From JBDTOX01 sp039933015 (lineage in GTDB: Bacteria > Pseudomonadota > Gammaproteobacteria > Burkholderiales > Methylophilaceae), in assembly GCA_039933015.1 (NCBI GenBank), contig JBDTOX010000181.1, positions 1-7,649 of the forward strand: a stretch of DNA of 7,649 nt, written 5' to 3'. A model generated the notes under the pieces. The model searched no databases. It worked only from the letters and a program-made list of their open reading frames with translations, and had not been told where the DNA came from. The position numbers and the translations under genes were made by a program. Below are positions 1 through 6,514 of this stretch, in pieces; position 1 is the stretch's first letter, and each line of letters begins with the position of its first letter.

Positions 1-74
1 TTCATGATCAATGGTCTGGTTATCTGAAATCCGTCATCAGTAAACCGTATATACCCTTACCTAAATTCTCTTAG
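1..74 (+). CDS. Possible C-terminal end of an upstream gene (partial)
   Basis: The third forward frame is open from the left edge and ends at a TAG at 72-74. It reads HDQWSGYLKSVISKPYIPLP followed by KFS. The stop lies four bases before the ATG of the next gene, a spacing typical of this tightly packed locus, and the other two forward frames give nothing as coherent. With only 23 residues no family can be assigned; from context it could be the end of another glycosyltransferase or a related polysaccharide gene. It could also be chance, because a 23-codon open stretch is not significant by itself. Confidence 0.4.
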   Translation, partial: HDQWSGYLKSVISKPYIPLPKFS

Positions 75-78
75 CGCG

Positions 79-684
79 ATGCAAAGCAACCATCCAACGG
101 CTTATCAAAGAGGTATTGCCAGCCGTACAAAAATTCGCTATCTGAAAGGTTTAGTGCCCCGGTATATCAGTTATTTACGCAATAGCTACATTGTCTGGTT
201 AGCCAGAAAGCGTGGCGCGACGATTGGCGAATGTGTCACGATGCCTTACAAATTAGCGCAAAGGGCCAATGCCAATTTGGCCATTGGTAACCATAGCTCA
301 ATACAAACAGATCGCCTTGATTTACGCGCAAGGGTTGTTATTGGCAATCATGTCATCATTGGTGCCGATGTCGAAATCATCACCGTAAGTCATGAAGTAG
401 ATTCGCCGGGTTGGGAGCACAAGCCCTACGGAATTATGATCGGAGACTATTGCTGGCTAGCCACAAGGGTATTTGTTTTGCCATCATGTCAACGAATGGA
501 GCAAGGCGCAATCTGCGCTGCAGGTTCGGTTGTGGCACGCGATGTTGCGGCTATGGAAATCGTTGCCGGCAATCCGGCTAAATTACTCAGAATGCGCAAG
601 CAGGTGCATACCGATTTGTGCATTGAAGGCTTGCTGGGTAATGACTACTTGGCATACGTTGAAGCGTACAGGCAACGAAATTAA
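79..684 (+). CDS. Left-handed beta-helix (hexapeptide-repeat) O-acetyltransferase, WcaF/maltose-acetyltransferase-like
   Basis: This 201-residue protein is probably a cytoplasmic acetyl-CoA-dependent transferase that acetylates a sugar of the surface polysaccharide. An N-terminal basic, partly hydrophobic stretch (about residues 20-42) precedes imperfect hexapeptide repeats from about residue 46 to 155 (for example ATIGEC, VVIGNH, VIIGAD, IMIGDY). His105 in TVSHEVD sits where the catalytic histidine of the family lies, followed by the loop GWEHKPYG and the coil IGDYCWLATRVFVLPS. The family-typical ending VAGNPAKLLRMR lies at about 162-173. A short extra helix-like tail (about 175-201) follows. 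The start is the first ATG after the possible upstream stop at 72-74; no good Shine-Dalgarno is visible, so initiation may depend on coupling. Hand-counted sample lines (about 40-53% G+C) are clearly A+T-richer than the next gene, which suggests separate acquisition. The acceptor sugar cannot be read from the sequence. The fold assignment is firm; acetyl rather than another acyl group is inferred. Confidence 0.85.
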   Translation: MQSNHPTAYQRGIASRTKIRYLKGLVPRYISYLRNSYIVWLARKRGATIGECVTMPYKLAQRANANLAIGNHSSIQTDRLDLRARVVIGNHVIIGADVEIITVSHEVDSPGWEHKPYGIMIGDYCWLATRVFVLPSCQRMEQGAICAAGSVVARDVAAMEIVAGNPAKLLRMRKQVHTDLCIEGLLGNDYLAYVEAYRQRN

Positions 685-743
685 AACTAACATCCGCGCG
701 AATGACAACTCGCAAGTTCTTTGTACGCATTATTAAAATCAAC

Positions 744-748
744 GGGGG
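744..748 (+). promoter_or_regulatory. Shine-Dalgarno-like G-run fixing the start of the following glycosyltransferase
   Basis: A run of five G residues ends eight bases before the ATG at 757, good spacing for a ribosome binding site. It favours this ATG over the in-frame TTG at 721, which would put the site inside the coding region and has no comparable motif before it. Confidence 0.6.
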
Positions 749-756
749 TATTACTT

Positions 757-1971
757 ATGAATCTTGAAATGAATAATCCCACTTACCCTCGCTCGCCCGC
801 TGTCACCCAAATCAGCATTGGCCGTTTTCACCACTTTCACCTTGCGCGTCAGCTTGAAAAGCGCGGCATGCTTAAGGAAATCTGGACCGGTTATCCACGC
901 TTCAAGCTAAAGTCCGAAGAGGGCATTCCGCCAGAGAAAATTCAGACTTTTCCGTGGCTGCAGACCCCTTATATGGCGCGGGGCCGGCTGGGGTTTAGCA
1001 TGCCGGCCGCAGTGAACCGCGAATGGGAATGGCTGGCACGCATCACGCTGGACGCGCACGTCAGCAGACGGCTGGCACCTGGCGGCACGCTGATCGCGCT
1101 GTCCGGCAGCGGCCTGCGCAGCGGCACCTGGACCAAGCAGAACGGCGGCCGCTATTTTTGCGACCGGGGCTCCAGCCATATCCGTTTTCAGGACGAGATA
1201 CTGCGCGAGGAATTTGCGCGCTGGAAAGTGCCGTTCGTCGGCATCGACCCGCGCGTCATTGCCCGGGAAGAAGCGGAATATGAGATGGCCGACAGCGTGG
1301 TGGTGCCGTCCGGGTTCGTGGCGGACTCGTTTGTGCGAATGGGCTATCCGCGCGAGAAGCTGTTCCTGAACCCGTATGGCGCAAGGCTGGAGCGCTTTCG
1401 CCGCGTGGCGGAGCCGGAGCCGGGTGGCTTCAATATCGTGTTTGTCGGCCAGGCCGGCCTGCGCAAGGGTTTTCTGTACCTGCTGCAGGCCTTTGCGCAG
1501 TTGCGCCATCCGCGCAAGAAACTCAAGGTCATCGGATCGGTGGCACCAGATATCCAGCCCTTGCTGGCCGGTCATGACCTCAGGCAGGTGGAGTTTGTCG
1601 GCAACGTACCCAACGTGCAGTTGCTGCAGCACTACAGCAGCGCTCATGTCATGGTGCTGCCAAGCATTGAGGAAGGTTTGGCGATGGTGATTGGCGAGGC
1701 GCTGGCCTGCGGCTGCCCGGTGGTAGCCTCCGAACATACCGGCGGGCGCGACTTTTTTAGCGACGGCGTTGAGGGCTTTATCGTCCCGCCCCGAGCCGTC
1801 GATGCGCTCGTGCAGCGGCTGGAAGCGCTGATGCAAGACGAGCCCCTGCGCAAGCGCATGTCCGAAGCCGCGTTGCGTCGCGTTGCCGAAATTGGCGGTT
1901 GGGATGCGTATGGGGCGCGGTGGGCGGGGCGGTTGGAGATCGTTAATGTGCCTTCGGAGTCCACGCAGTGA
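757..1971 (+). CDS. GT4-type glycosyltransferase (GT-B fold, glycosyl transferases group 1)
   Basis: This 404-residue enzyme probably transfers a sugar from a nucleotide-sugar donor to the growing lipid-linked oligosaccharide at the cytoplasmic membrane. The C-terminal Rossmann domain is clear: NIVFVGQAGLRKGF (about 226-239) is the start of the donor-binding domain, with the Arg/Lys pair expected to contact the donor diphosphate. FVGNVPNVQLLQHYSSAHVM follows, and then EEGLAMVIGEALACG, which contains the E-x7-E signature (Glu306 and Glu314). The N-terminal acceptor domain has ISIGRFHHFHLARQL (about 19-33), GYPRFKL, TFPWLQTPYMA and CDRGSSHIRFQDEI (about 135-148). I recall these from an uncharacterised GT4 subfamily in surface polysaccharide clusters. 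ATG 757 is preferred because of the G-run before it; TTG 721 would add 12 residues. A 72-base gap separates it from the acetyltransferase, and its stop overlaps the next start as GTGA. From about position 960 the gene is unusually G+C-rich (63-75% in sample lines), unlike both neighbours. Donor and linkage are unknown. Confidence 0.9.
   Translation: MNLEMNNPTYPRSPAVTQISIGRFHHFHLARQLEKRGMLKEIWTGYPRFKLKSEEGIPPEKIQTFPWLQTPYMARGRLGFSMPAAVNREWEWLARITLDAHVSRRLAPGGTLIALSGSGLRSGTWTKQNGGRYFCDRGSSHIRFQDEILREEFARWKVPFVGIDPRVIAREEAEYEMADSVVVPSGFVADSFVRMGYPREKLFLNPYGARLERFRRVAEPEPGGFNIVFVGQAGLRKGFLYLLQAFAQLRHPRKKLKVIGSVAPDIQPLLAGHDLRQVEFVGNVPNVQLLQHYSSAHVMVLPSIEEGLAMVIGEALACGCPVVASEHTGGRDFFSDGVEGFIVPPRAVDALVQRLEALMQDEPLRKRMSEAALRRVAEIGGWDAYGARWAGRLEIVNVPSESTQ
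1956..1959 (+). promoter_or_regulatory. GGAG ribosome binding site for the polymerase gene
   Basis: GGAG inside the end of the preceding coding region lies eight bases before the GTG at 1968 and 14 bases before the alternative ATG at 1974. The spacing supports the GTG start and reinitiation across the GTGA overlap. A further in-frame ATG at 2007, behind a GAAGAGA stretch at 1991-1997, is a weaker alternative. Confidence 0.5.
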
Positions 1972-3587
1972 TCATGAAGCATTCCACAGTGAAGAGATTT
2001 AGTTCAATGCCATCTGTCTTACCTAACTCGTTACAGCTGGCGGGAAACCGCCCTGTCCCGCGTGATCGCTTCCGATACCTTCGATCGGTTCCGCTCATTT
2101 GCCTTGCGCCTGTGCCGATCTGGTTGTTGGCCGCTACCCTGGATAATGAGGTGCTTGCCAGCCTGGCGGCCTGTCTGGGTCTGTACCTTGGCGTTGTTTG
2201 GGGACGTGCACTGTTCCGGCAGCCGGCACTGATGCTTGGTTTCCTGAAGATTGGCGGCGTGAGCCTGCTGGTCATCATGAGCTTGAGTTGGCTCATGGCG
2301 CAATTCTTCAATCTGTTATCGCTTGGGCAGAGCGTGTCCACGGCACTGGTGATGGATGTTGGCACCACACTTCTTGCCTATGCCGGCGCGGTTGCCTATA
2401 CGCTCGTGTTCGCAGCCGTGTTGGGCGGTCTAGGTGGACTTGCCTTCATCCGGGCCCTGGAAGCCAATGCGGTTGCAAGACTTATGGCTGCACGGGGCAT
2501 TCGCTTCCGTAAACTGCTCTGGTTGATTGGTCTCATCTGTGTTATTGATGCTTGGCTCATTCTGACGGGTGTCATCAGCTATCGCACATTTGCCATCGCG
2601 GGTTTTGACGAAGGACGTATTCCTTGGTACTTGCCGATGCTACAGATCGTGTTTGCAGCGCAAGTCGGTTTGAACGCGCTTGTCATCTTTCAAATGGCTA
2701 GTGGCATAGGACGCAGCAAAATATCGATGGGTGTGTTGGCAGTATCGGTATTCCTAATCCTGTTTGTCAATTTTACCCAAGGGCGATCTGGCTTTATTTT
2801 CTGTGCGCTGCTGCACGTTTATTGGTCTATATTTTTCATGGGTCGAATGCCGCGGCTGAGCAAGCTTGTGCCCGTTGTGCTGATCGTGCTTCCGCTACTT
2901 TACGCTGGTACGCTATTGAATAACTTCATGCGCGGTGATGCGATGCAAGGGGTGGATCTCAAAACTGTTGGCTTCACCGCCTATTTCAGCAGCGCAGTGA
3001 AATCATGGCAGACAGATAATGTTCTGCGGGCAAGTGAAAAAGCCAGATCCGCTGAGAACTTGGCCTCACGGCCATTGGTAGCGCATCCGCTTGCAAAAAG
3101 CATGGCCTTACCGGAAGCACGAAAGAGTTTTACTTTAGGAGAAAACCTCTTCAACAGCGCAATCTGGGCTATTCCAAGCGTCTTAATCTCTGACAAGAAG
3201 CGCTACCCAATCCAGGAAGACCTTCTTTATGCCCACTTCCCAGTAGGGACGGAGGATACGGCAGATTCGCCTTATTTATATGCCTATGTTGATTTTGGAT
3301 ATGCTGGCGTCTTCATTTATCCGGTGCTGCTGGCTGTTTTTTGGGTCGCCTTTTTGTTGCTGGTTCGTCTCCCATATATTTCATCACTGGGTGTATTAGT
3401 CCTCGCTTGCGCTTGGATTCCGTTGTTTACTCTTTCTATTGGCGAGATGGGCATGACGGGCTGGTTCACGATGCTGCGAAACAGTGTGATCGCGCTTCCA
3501 TTTGTGATTGTGTTGAATAAATACTTCAAATTTCCACGCAGCGCTGGTGATCCGGGTGCTATTAAAGCAGCGAGATTTAAGCCATGA
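1968..3587 (+). CDS. wzy: Polytopic membrane protein, probable oligosaccharide repeat-unit polymerase (Wzy-like)
   Basis: This 539-residue inner-membrane protein is best explained as the Wzy polymerase, which joins lipid-linked repeat units at the periplasmic face. After a polar N-terminus of about 40 residues there are roughly 11 hydrophobic segments: about 42-58, 62-80, 93-115, 125-160 (possibly two), 183-203, 218-243, 252-270, 273-292, 298-316, 437-468, and 471-517 in two parts. A long hydrophilic loop at about 318-435 precedes the last group, the usual Wzy layout. NFTQGRSGFIF (about 268-278) resembles the Arg-containing motif after a membrane segment in this family. The loop ends with GTEDTADSPYLYAYVDFGYAG (about 428-447); a Tyr/Asp-Phe-Gly segment entering a membrane helix is also familiar from repeat-unit polymerases. 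The gene overlaps both neighbours by four bases (GTGA and ATGA). Sample lines from about 3120 to 3420 are A+T-richer (about 43-45% G+C) than the first half. A ligase or other polysaccharide membrane protein is possible; a flippase is less likely given the big late loop. These proteins diverge fast, so the function rests on topology and context. Confidence 0.75.
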   Translation: MIMKHSTVKRFSSMPSVLPNSLQLAGNRPVPRDRFRYLRSVPLICLAPVPIWLLAATLDNEVLASLAACLGLYLGVVWGRALFRQPALMLGFLKIGGVSLLVIMSLSWLMAQFFNLLSLGQSVSTALVMDVGTTLLAYAGAVAYTLVFAAVLGGLGGLAFIRALEANAVARLMAARGIRFRKLLWLIGLICVIDAWLILTGVISYRTFAIAGFDEGRIPWYLPMLQIVFAAQVGLNALVIFQMASGIGRSKISMGVLAVSVFLILFVNFTQGRSGFIFCALLHVYWSIFFMGRMPRLSKLVPVVLIVLPLLYAGTLLNNFMRGDAMQGVDLKTVGFTAYFSSAVKSWQTDNVLRASEKARSAENLASRPLVAHPLAKSMALPEARKSFTLGENLFNSAIWAIPSVLISDKKRYPIQEDLLYAHFPVGTEDTADSPYLYAYVDFGYAGVFIYPVLLAVFWVAFLLLVRLPYISSLGVLVLACAWIPLFTLSIGEMGMTGWFTMLRNSVIALPFVIVLNKYFKFPRSAGDPGAIKAARFKP

Positions 3588-4675
3588 AAATTCTCTACCT
3601 CGGCCACGCCGCACCACAATCCACTAGCCGCCACCGCGCCGATGCCCTGACGCGGTTGGGGCACGAAGTGATCGTGGCCGACCCATACGAGGCGCTGGCT
3701 ACGCATCTTCAAGGCCGTCTGCGGGGTGCCCTGCATTACCGCACCGGTTATCGCTTTCTACGGTGGAATATAAAACGCTGGCTGACCAACCGGCTGCAGC
3801 AGCTTCATCGTTTTGACATTGCATGGGTAGATAGCGGCGAACTTCTTGGCGTTGATTGCATGCGTTTGTTGCGAAATTCTGCTTCTTTGACTGTGCTTTA
3901 CAACCACGATGATCCCACGGGAAAGCGTGATGGTCATCGGTTCGATTCATTGCTGAAATCGCTACCGCTCTATGACGTCTGCGCCGTTGTTCGCCAAGTG
4001 AATATCGAGGAATTTGCAAGGTGTGGTGCGAAAGCTGTCATACGTGTCTGGATGAGCTATGACGAAGTCATGCACGCGCCGTATCAGGATCTGTCTGATG
4101 TACCCGCAAACTATCGCTCTGAGGTTGTTTTTATTGGGACTTGGATGCGGGGTGAAGGGCGTGACCAGTTTGTGCTTGATCTAGTGAAGCGCGGCATACC
4201 GGTTTCCATTTGGGGGCAGCGCTGGGGAAAATCACCGCTGTGGGAACAACTGAAAAGCTGCTATCGCGGCGGCAATCTGAGCGGGCGCGATTATGTCGCG
4301 GCGATTCAAGGCGCCAAGGTTTGTTTGGGTATGCTTTCCAAAGGTAATCGCGATCTGCATACCACCCGAACCATGGAGATCCCTTATGCGGGGGGCGTGC
4401 TGTGCGCCGAACGCACAAGCGAACATCTAGAACTTTATAAGGATGGTGTTGAAGCCGTCTTTTGGAGCGATGTGGATGAATGCGCTCAAAAATGCCGGCG
4501 ACTGCTTGACGATGAACCGTGGCGGGAGTCGGTACGCCGTGCGGGCATGGCGCGGGTCAGGGCATCACATCTGGGGCATGAAGACATTTGTGGAACGCTC
4601 ATTGACGCTGCCTTGGAGGTGCGGGTCGCACAAGAAAACCTCCAGGGCGCAAAGGCGCGAATTGAATCCACGTAG
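3584..4675 (+). CDS. CgeB-like GT-B glycosyltransferase
   Basis: This 363-residue protein resembles the CgeB/Glyco_trans_1_2 group of glycosyltransferases, named after a Bacillus spore maturation protein but also found in Gram-negative polysaccharide clusters. The N-terminus MKILYLGHAAPQSTSRHRADAL (read as a beta strand, glycine-rich turn and helix) and HRFDIAWVDSG (about 75-85) form the first Rossmann half. YNHDDPTGKRDGHR (about 106-119) is a family-like loop. VVFIGTWMRGEGRDQF (about 181-196) opens the second half, followed by VSIWGQRW and YRGGNLSGRDYVAAIQGAKV. The most diagnostic part is HTTRTMEIPYAGGVLCAERT (about 259-278), followed by EHLELYKDG, the C-terminal donor-site region of this group. 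Its ATG overlaps the polymerase stop as ATGA, with a weak GAG nine bases upstream, so translational coupling is likely. A charged tail of about 20 residues (344-363) looks dispensable. The gene probably adds one sugar to the repeat unit; donor and linkage cannot be inferred. Confidence 0.8.
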   Translation: MKILYLGHAAPQSTSRHRADALTRLGHEVIVADPYEALATHLQGRLRGALHYRTGYRFLRWNIKRWLTNRLQQLHRFDIAWVDSGELLGVDCMRLLRNSASLTVLYNHDDPTGKRDGHRFDSLLKSLPLYDVCAVVRQVNIEEFARCGAKAVIRVWMSYDEVMHAPYQDLSDVPANYRSEVVFIGTWMRGEGRDQFVLDLVKRGIPVSIWGQRWGKSPLWEQLKSCYRGGNLSGRDYVAAIQGAKVCLGMLSKGNRDLHTTRTMEIPYAGGVLCAERTSEHLELYKDGVEAVFWSDVDECAQKCRRLLDDEPWRESVRRAGMARVRASHLGHEDICGTLIDAALEVRVAQENLQGAKARIEST

Positions 4676-4692
4676 TTGTATAGAAATTACCC

Positions 4693-5859
4693 ATGCACAT
4701 TGTCCAGTTCGTACATCCAGATTTCCTCAATTCCCAAAGCATGCCGCGCTTCGCGCGAATGATTACTGAGGAAATGCGGACCCGCGGCCATTGTGTCGAT
4801 GAGTGGACCGCAGCGCCGTTGGCTTACAGGCTTCCAGTTCCCGCACGGTTTAAAAAATGGCTGGGATATATTGATCAGTTCATTATTTTTCCGATTCAAG
4901 TGCGTTGGCGCTTACGCAAACTGCCTTCGAATACGTTGTTTGTATTTGCCGATCAGGCGTTGGGACCTTGGGTGCCCGTGGTTGCATCCCGCCCGCACGT
5001 AGTTCATGTTCACGACTTCATGGCGCTTCGCTCTTCCTTGGGTGAGTTTCCTCAAAATCCAACGGGTTGGACGGGTCAACAATATCAGGCGCTGATACGT
5101 CGTGGCTTTGGGCATGGGCGCTATTTTGTATCTGTGTCAGAGAATACACGGAGTGATTTACATCGGTTCCTGCCCGGTTTGCCCGAGGTGTCGGAAGTGG
5201 TTTACAACGGGTTGAATTATCCCTTCCGCTCCATGACTCAGCCCGAGTACGAGGCTGCTCTGTCTTCGGTCGGGCTGCCTTTGCCGGCCACCGGCTTTCT
5301 ACTGCACGTTGGCGGCAACCAGTGGTACAAGAACCGCGAAGGCGTGCTTGAGATATATGAGGCTTATGTGAGGCAAACGGTGAACCCCTTGCCACTTTGG
5401 ATAGTGGGTGCGTCTCCGTCCGATCGCATGAAAGACATCGCACAGCGTGTTACGGGCAAAGGGGATGTGTGGTTTCTTTCTGGGTTATCTGATAAACAGG
5501 TTTGCGCCGCTTATTCGGCCGCACGACTGATGTTGTTCCCGAGTTTGGCCGAAGGCTTTGGTTGGCCCATTGCCGAAGCCATGGCTTGTGGTTGCCTTGT
5601 GTTGACTACCGGCCAGGCTCCAATGACAGAGGTTGGCGGAGATGCCGCGTTTTATATTCCGACTAAGCCGGTGCATGGGTCAGGTGTTTGGGCAACGCAT
5701 GCTGGCGAGCGCGTAGCTGAAATACTCGCACTCTCGCCCGATGAAGTGGGCAGTCAACGTCAGAAAGGGTATGAGCAAGTTGCACAATTTGATGCCGAAC
5801 AGACCCTGGATGCCTACGAACGCATCTATCAGCAAGCGCTGGCAAAAGCTGTACCGTGA
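4693..5859 (+). CDS. GT4-type glycosyltransferase (GT-B fold, glycosyl transferases group 1)
   Basis: This 388-residue cytoplasmic or membrane-peripheral enzyme probably extends the repeat-unit oligosaccharide from a nucleotide-sugar donor. The N-terminal acceptor domain contains VVHVHDFMALRSSLGEFPQN (about 103-120), TGQQYQALIRRGF and the hinge-side segment FVSVSENTRSDLHRF (about 145-159). Next come VVYNGLNYPF (about 169-178) and FLLHVGGNQWYKNREGVLE (about 202-220), where Lys212 and the following Asn-Arg match the donor-phosphate region. LPLWIVGAS follows, and the E-x7-E signature lies in EGFGWPIAEAMACG (Glu287 and Glu295). Length and motif order are normal for the family and there is no truncation. 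It starts 17 bases after the CgeB-like gene, with no convincing Shine-Dalgarno before the ATG. It differs clearly from the first GT4 enzyme of the locus and lacks that enzyme's DRGSSH-type motif, so the two probably form different linkages. Family certainty is high; the sugar is unknown. Confidence 0.9.
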   Translation: MHIVQFVHPDFLNSQSMPRFARMITEEMRTRGHCVDEWTAAPLAYRLPVPARFKKWLGYIDQFIIFPIQVRWRLRKLPSNTLFVFADQALGPWVPVVASRPHVVHVHDFMALRSSLGEFPQNPTGWTGQQYQALIRRGFGHGRYFVSVSENTRSDLHRFLPGLPEVSEVVYNGLNYPFRSMTQPEYEAALSSVGLPLPATGFLLHVGGNQWYKNREGVLEIYEAYVRQTVNPLPLWIVGASPSDRMKDIAQRVTGKGDVWFLSGLSDKQVCAAYSAARLMLFPSLAEGFGWPIAEAMACGCLVLTTGQAPMTEVGGDAAFYIPTKPVHGSGVWATHAGERVAEILALSPDEVGSQRQKGYEQVAQFDAEQTLDAYERIYQQALAKAVP

Positions 5860-5944
5860 AATCTCACTTCGCTCCCTTGGGTAGATTTGGTGCCATGGTC
5901 GAAATTGACTGTTGCGATCCTACTTCGTACCTGGAACACAGAAG

Positions 5945-6514
5945 ATGCTGATTCAGGGGAATGACCCGTATCGCGGGCCGTCTTTTTCACGCTCCCATCG
6001 GTTAGGCCGCTTGGCGTGGAACATTGCCTACGCGCTGCTGTTTCGGACAAGTCCCCGTCCCTGTCATGTTTGGCGGGCTTGGTTGCTGCGAATATTTGGT
6101 GCCAATCTAGGCCAAGGCTGCCATGTGTACCCCGGCGTCAATATATGGGCACCGTGGAATCTGCGCCTGGGCAACTATGTTGGCGTGGCCGATGGCGTCA
6201 CGCTGTACTGTATGGATCGTATCGAGATTGGCGACTATGCCGTCATCTCGCAAGGCGCGCATTTGTGCGGTGGAACGCACGATTACAACAGCGCCAACTT
6301 CCAATTGGTGATTAAGCCTATCGTGATTGGTGCGCGGGCTTGGGTATGTGCGGAGGCTTTTATCCACCCCGGTGTAGTGGTGCCGGATGGCGCGGTCCTC
6401 GGCGCGCGGGCTGTGGTAACCAAGAGCTTGGCACAGCCCTGGGCAGTATATGCAGGCAATCCGTGCCGTCAAGTGGGCGCGCGGAAACAAAATCAGAAAG
6501 CAGAAGTGTTATGA
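5945..6514 (+). CDS. WcaF-like acetyltransferase (left-handed beta helix)
   Basis: This 189-residue protein matches the WcaF group, named from colanic acid synthesis, and is expected to O-acetylate a sugar of the polysaccharide using acetyl-CoA. The N-terminal part has the group's features: NDPYRGPSFSRSHRLGRLAW, an amphipathic hydrophobic stretch NIAYALLF, and WRAWLLRIFGANLGQGCHVYP (about 43-63). The hexapeptide coils then run to about residue 160, including VNIWAPWNLRLGNYVGVADG and RIEIGDYAVISQGAHLC. The catalytic histidine is His112 in GGTHDYNS, followed by KPIVIGARAWVCAEAFIHPG and the terminal VYAGNPCRQVGAR (about 168-180). The start was set at ATG 5945, with GGA at 5933-5935 nine bases upstream; an in-frame TTG at 5912 would add 11 residues with no family resemblance, and a TGA at 5906-5908 limits extension. 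An 85-base gap precedes it, the largest in the window. Its stop overlaps the methyltransferase start as ATGA. It is only distantly related to the acetyltransferase at the left end. Confidence 0.9.
   Translation: MLIQGNDPYRGPSFSRSHRLGRLAWNIAYALLFRTSPRPCHVWRAWLLRIFGANLGQGCHVYPGVNIWAPWNLRLGNYVGVADGVTLYCMDRIEIGDYAVISQGAHLCGGTHDYNSANFQLVIKPIVIGARAWVCAEAFIHPGVVVPDGAVLGARAVVTKSLAQPWAVYAGNPCRQVGARKQNQKAEVL

Noticed and set aside
704..718. A small AACT/AGTT inverted repeat considered as a terminator between the first two genes
   Set aside because: The stem is only four base pairs with A/T pairs and no T run follows, so it does not meet the form of a rho-independent terminator.
473..736. An 87-codon + strand frame overlapping the end of the first acetyltransferase
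   Set aside because: It is mostly inside the acetyltransferase in another frame; the translation is rich in Cys, Trp and Arg with no domain.
968..1015. Short GCCGGC palindromes in the first glycosyltransferase gene
   Set aside because: They are expected by chance in DNA of this composition and lie inside conserved coding sequence with no regular spacing.
907..1836. A 309-codon open frame on the - strand opposite the first glycosyltransferase
   Set aside because: It lies entirely within a strongly G+C-rich gene whose + strand product is a clear GT4 enzyme. The antisense translation is rich in His, Gln, Arg and Ala with no recognisable domain, the usual shadow of G+C-rich coding DNA.
5895..5951. 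An 18-codon ATG-initiated open frame in the gap before the WcaF-like gene
   Set aside because: It has no convincing ribosome binding site, no recognisable motif and overlaps the start of the next gene by a few bases. A leader peptide cannot be excluded but nothing supports it.
6340..6510. N-terminal extension of the methyltransferase frame
   Set aside because: The extension overlaps the WcaF-like coding region in another frame and its translation has no family resemblance, while ATG 6511 gives an ATGA overlap and a normal-length enzyme.
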